From assembly GCF_963855985.1 (NCBI RefSeq), contig NC_087099.1:15964001-16028000 (forward strand): DNA of 64,000 nt, written 5' to 3'. The number at the start of each line of letters is the position of its first letter. Positions within the stretch are counted from its first letter, which is position 1. The stretch comes from Ostrinia nubilalis. Its lineage: Eukaryota; Arthropoda; Insecta; Lepidoptera; Crambidae. Below, one piece after another: positions 60,717-64,000 of this stretch. Below the pieces are notes generated by a model. The model saw only the letters and a list, made by a program, of their open reading frames with translations. It was not told the DNA's origin and did not search any database. Made by a program: the position numbers and the translations under genes.

Positions 60717-61029
60717 CCTTCAAACAGCACGTGAAGCTGTCAAACTTAATGTCAACAAGGTTGTGACCTCAATTCTGATGCAAAAAGACAAAATATAAAT
60801 TAATTTGATGTTATTAGTTGCAACATCTCGTAAAATGTAGAGCACAGAGAGTCTGAGAGTTCGCGATCCGAAGTACGATTCCCAGATCGAGCCAAGAGAG
60901 ATATTATATAAGTTGTAGTGTCCACTTTGGTAAAGATATTAATTGACATCGATTCATAGAGCCAAAATAACAATATTGGAAAATTCTTAATGGAATTTTG
61001 TTAATCTTTTTAATTCGCAGGTCCATAAA

Positions 61030-63150
61030 ATGGAGTATAGCAAAACAAAACGGAAAGATGGGGTACGAATTCCAACAAAACACGTCAAAAGTAAGTGTTA
61101 ATTTAATTATTACCCACTGACATTAGTATTAATTGACACATCTATTGCGTTAAATCTATTATTTTGTAAGTCAACATCCGCTACATTATGGAACGCAAAC
61201 GCCATAAAAAATAACGTTTATGTTGAAGGTAAATATACATAGAATAGAAGAACCTACTTGTAGTAGGTACATCAATATTTTAAAAATCTTTTAACGCTAG
61301 ATTATTCCAAGAGTTTGGTTCCCATTTCACCATGGATTTTAGTCAAAAGGTTTAAATCATGCTTCATAGACCTAATCCTAAATCGGGTTTAGTTTAGCGG
61401 CTAATAATTAACTACAAATAGACAGACCTTTAACTTACGACATAGCTCTTGCTTAGTAGATATCTTGCTAGGACGCAGAGACCTGTACCTCTAGCATGAA
61501 CAACATTCGTCTTCGAATCGTTTGCGTACTTGACAAAATTCGATATTCAACCTTCGAATTAAACGATAACGTGAAAATTTTGACTGTCAAAATAAGTTTC
61601 GTGCAACTATTTCTCATACTAAGTTCACTTTACGACATGTTCACAAGGGCGCTGGTGTAGTTTTCGTACTAAATCTTTTGATGGCGATTCGAATATGCAA
61701 ACGATTCTAACTCGAAAGTTTTTCGTGCTAGCCGTACTGTCTACGACGAACGTTGAAATATTTAAAAGTACAACGATACGTGTTTTTCGATGTTAAGTAG
61801 ACCACTATTTTTAGAAGTGATAATAAGCGTTAGACTTTTTTTTCTTTATTAAGGAAACAAACAGAAGATTAACGGAAGATTCAAGAGAAAAAATTAGAGC
61901 GAGTAAGAAATTATGCCCATTAAACCTTACGTTTAATCACGCGGATAATTATTAGAAATTATGTCCACCACTTCAATTGATCGCTAATCATTGTCACTTT
62001 ATCTTTACGATCAAGCCTAGACAGTAAACTGTTTGTATACTTATTACAAATAGATAAATAAATAAGTTGTTGATGTAACATGTAAAATTTTTATAAAGTT
62101 AAGTAATAGGTAAAATATTTTTAACGAAAAGGCTAAATACGAGTAGGCATAGTTCCAACCTTGCTAAAATATTTTGCAACCTACTACCTAAGTAGGTATC
62201 TTTCTTTCTTCTTTCTTTTCAGCCAAATGACGTCCACTGCTGGACAAAGGCCTCCCCCAAGGTTTTCCACAATGAACGGTCCTGCGATAGTAGGTATAGA
62301 TGAATAGAATTCAACGTCGCTTTTCGAATTAATATCTTGGTTTTTTTCGAACGGGCAGCTTTAGATATTATTATTATGAGTTGATTGACCTCTGTCGCAG
62401 AATTTTTTTAAACAGGTACAGGCCAAGAGCTTCCTCGTTCCTCGTAGTGGATAAAAAAGTGGTTACGTGACAATTGCAATCATCATAGTATTTTTAGATA
62501 TTATGTGCTAAAAGTTTATAAGATATTATGTCAATAATTGTGTATTACTATAAATTAGCGAAGTAACCTAGGCTGATTTTTGTTTACGTTTTTTTCACGT
62601 CTAACTCAAAGAACAATTACATGTTTAAGTATTGAATGCAAAATCAAAAGTTTAACGTGCGTGCGTCTTTCTATTATTTATCGGTCTGCGTTTTACGTGC
62701 GCTATTCGCGCTAACGACGGAAAAATCTCTTAATAACTAGGCTTGAAAGACCGTAGTAATTACATCTGTCTAACTATATTTATACAAAAAGCGAAAGGTC
62801 ACTAACTGACTCACTCATCGCGAAATCTCAGAAACTAAAAGTGCTAGGAGTCTCAAATTTTGCATGGGGTTCCTTTAGAACGTAGGTGTTCACTAAGACG
62901 GGATTTTGCAAAATTCAACCCCTATAAGGAGGTAAAACGGGATCCACGCGTACAAAGTCGCGGGCGGCCGCTAGTACTTAATACATACAACGTATGTATT
63001 CATATTATTATGTCGTCAGTCTGTTTATGTCAATTGACTACACTTTTACTTTCAGGAAAACTGATGACATTTCTCCCACTGAGTGCGGTCTGCGTTGCTG
63101 TTGCCATATTGCTCATATACGTCGACGCAATTCAAATTATCGCTAATTAT
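61030..63150 (+). CDS. Gene 3 (5' part): signal-anchored membrane protein, continues past the window
   Basis: Exon A 61030-61090 (acceptor TTAATTCGCAG at 61020, donor A|GTAAGT) and exon B 63056-63150 (acceptor ACTTTCAG, donor TAT|GTAAGT) join in frame. The peptide is MEYSKTKRKDGVRIPTKHVK then RKLMTFLPLSAVCVAVAILL and IYVDAIQIIANY. A basic, positively charged N-terminus followed directly by one long hydrophobic segment (about residues 23-44) is the layout of a type II signal anchor, as in Golgi glycosyl- and sulfotransferases. The function cannot be told from this part. The acceptor at 61020 means there is at least one upstream noncoding exon. Later exons lie beyond 64000. Confidence 0.65.
61485..61737. 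repeat. MITE family B, full-length copy
   Basis: GTACCTCTAGCATGAAC at the left and GTGCTAGCCGTAC at the right. It is nearly identical to the copy at 22131-22383 along its length. It lies in gene 3 intron. Confidence 0.8.
62215..62290 (-). mobile_element. RTE-like 3' end, inverted
   Basis: TTTTCAGCCAAATGACGTCC and ACTGCTGGACAAAGGCCTCC, as elsewhere in the window. A SINE end (ACAGGCCAAGAGCTTCC) follows at about 62417. Confidence 0.55.
62760..62975 (+). repeat. Helitron-like element end
   Basis: The block AAACGGGATCCACGCGTAC and GTCGCGGGCGGCCGCTAG repeats the 3' end of the element at 58498. Confidence 0.5.
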
Positions 63151-63378
63151 GTAAGTTATGTATCAATATATTCTAATACATAAATTTATTTTTAAAGTGT
63201 AAGGTCGGATTCGTATTACAAAGAATATTGAGAAATAGTGGACCATGAAGATGACATTGTACACACAAGACTGTGCCCAAGACGTATTCATACTTTTTTG
63301 CAATAGTAGGATGATATTATGATACCATGTTCGATTTAGTTTTATGTAGTTGTTTCGAGCTCAGACTTTCGAATATAA

Positions 63379-63615
63379 TGTTGGAATAAGGGTCTCTTCA
63401 ATGACTAATTATTATTGAAATTACGGTTTTAACGTTTATTTAAAGTGACAGGTTTACAGACTGTATGCAACGAGATCAAATTGTCGAGTGTTAGAAACGT
63501 TCGATTTTAAGTTGACAGGAGGGCGGAGCGGCGCGAAGTTAGCTGCGATCTTCACTCTGGTTCCGCGCCTTTGACGTCATGAGTTGTTTTCTTGCGCCCA
63601 TAGATGGCGCTAACA
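63379..63615 (-). mobile_element. 3' LTR of a Bel/Pao-type retrotransposon
   Basis: A 237-bp segment bounded by TGTTGG and TAACA (TG...CA on both strands). It begins 76 bases beyond the stop of the adjacent integrase frame and is preceded on that strand by a purine-biased GGCTGGCGG stretch. It contains an AATAAA on the element's strand (near 63438). The other LTR would lie beyond 64000. Confidence 0.65.
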
Positions 63616-63691
63616 TACCGCCAGCCTTGAAAGCTCATGATTGACTTTCAAAATGTAGTCCGATAGTAGGTTCTTCGGTCTTCGTTTAGTT

Positions 63692-64000
63692 TCATTGATT
63701 GTTGATTGAGGCGATGCAATCTTCATTTTCATTTGTTGTATGAAGCGGAAGAGGACAGAGTTTTGAAAACGCCCGCTTCACTATTCCAGTCGATGTTCGA
63801 ATGTTTGCGACGCGTGCAACTCCATCTTTGCCGGGAAAAATTTCAGCAATTCTTCCCAATCTCCACTTGAGTGGTGGTTGTTGATCATCCTTGATTAAAA
63901 CTAGACTATCCAGTTTTATTTCATTTGTGTTTGTCTTCCACTTGGTTCGAATTTGAAGCTCAGTGACGTATTCAGTGGCCCAGCGCTTCCAGAAGTGTTG
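63692..64000 (-). CDS. Bel/Pao retrotransposon polyprotein, C-terminal end of integrase region (partial)
   Basis: The reverse strand has an open frame of 102 codons from the window edge to TGA at 63692-63694. It reads HFWKRWATEYVTELQIRTKW, then VLIKDDQQPPLKWRLGRIAE and FPGKDGVARVANIRTSTGIV, ending KLCPLPL. FWKRW, PPLKWRLGRI and PGKDGxxRV are the hallmarks of the domain (DUF5641) that closes Bel/Pao pol proteins. The frame is intact here. The element lies in the intron of gene 3, in the opposite orientation. Confidence 0.85.
   Translation of the reverse strand, partial: QHFWKRWATEYVTELQIRTKWKTNTNEIKLDSLVLIKDDQQPPLKWRLGRIAEIFPGKDGVARVANIRTSTGIVKRAFSKLCPLPLHTTNENEDCIASINNQ

Overview
This is a eukaryotic, very probably lepidopteran, window: AT-rich, with GT-AG split genes and dense moth/butterfly-type repeats (RTE-like non-LTR 3' ends, tRNA-headed SINEs, palindromic MITEs, Helitron-like ends, a Bel/Pao element). 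The species cannot be named from sequence alone.

The backbone is a head-to-tail pair of paralogous major facilitator superfamily (MFS) transporter genes of the SV2-like / sugar-porter type, both on the + strand. Gene 1 has a GC-rich promoter and noncoding first exon near 10.35-10.84 kb, ten well-supported coding exons from 15121 to 29401, and a plausible but unproven first coding exon at 12337-12418. Gene 2 has eleven coding exons from 32116 to 55606 (518 aa) with a firm start. Reading frames join without a break across every intron, most intron phases match between the two genes, and both proteins carry the MFS loop 2-3 motif G-x-L-x-D-x-R-G-R-K and the sugar-porter motif (PESPRFL / AESPKFL). 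They arose by tandem duplication.

A third + strand gene starts at 61030. Two exons encode a 20-residue basic N-terminus and a signal anchor; the rest lies beyond the window. Its intron holds the 3' end of an antisense Bel/Pao LTR retrotransposon (LTR 63379-63615, integrase C-terminal region 63692-64000). A THAP-type zinc finger first exon (45034-45107) sits inside a gene 2 intron.

The most unusual feature is a recurring pattern in both transporters: pieces of exons with their splice sites have been copied in tandem into the adjacent intron. These are a 106-bp unit (3' half of gene 1 exon 7 plus its 5' splice site, seven copies), a 126-140 bp unit (gene 2 exon 4, four copies), exon 5 with its 3' splice site (four full or partial copies), and the 3' part of exon 9 (three copies).

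Other notable items are two 1.4-kb foldback elements with matching termini, 3-bp target duplications and an ORF in each arm (3457-4888 and 48485-49870, the second cleanly inserted in a MITE); a retroposed poly(A) sequence with a 10-bp target duplication (44265-44684); a decayed pogo/Tigger-like element (36191-37144); twin perfect hairpins with the same tetraloop (25233-25309); and a 2-kb nest bounded by a 13-bp motif. Regions 0.3-3.1, 6.9-8.2, 8.9-10.3, 30.3-31.5, 49.9-51.0, 52.95-54.0, 54.4-56.9 and 59.8-60.6 kb show nothing beyond simple AT-rich sequence.
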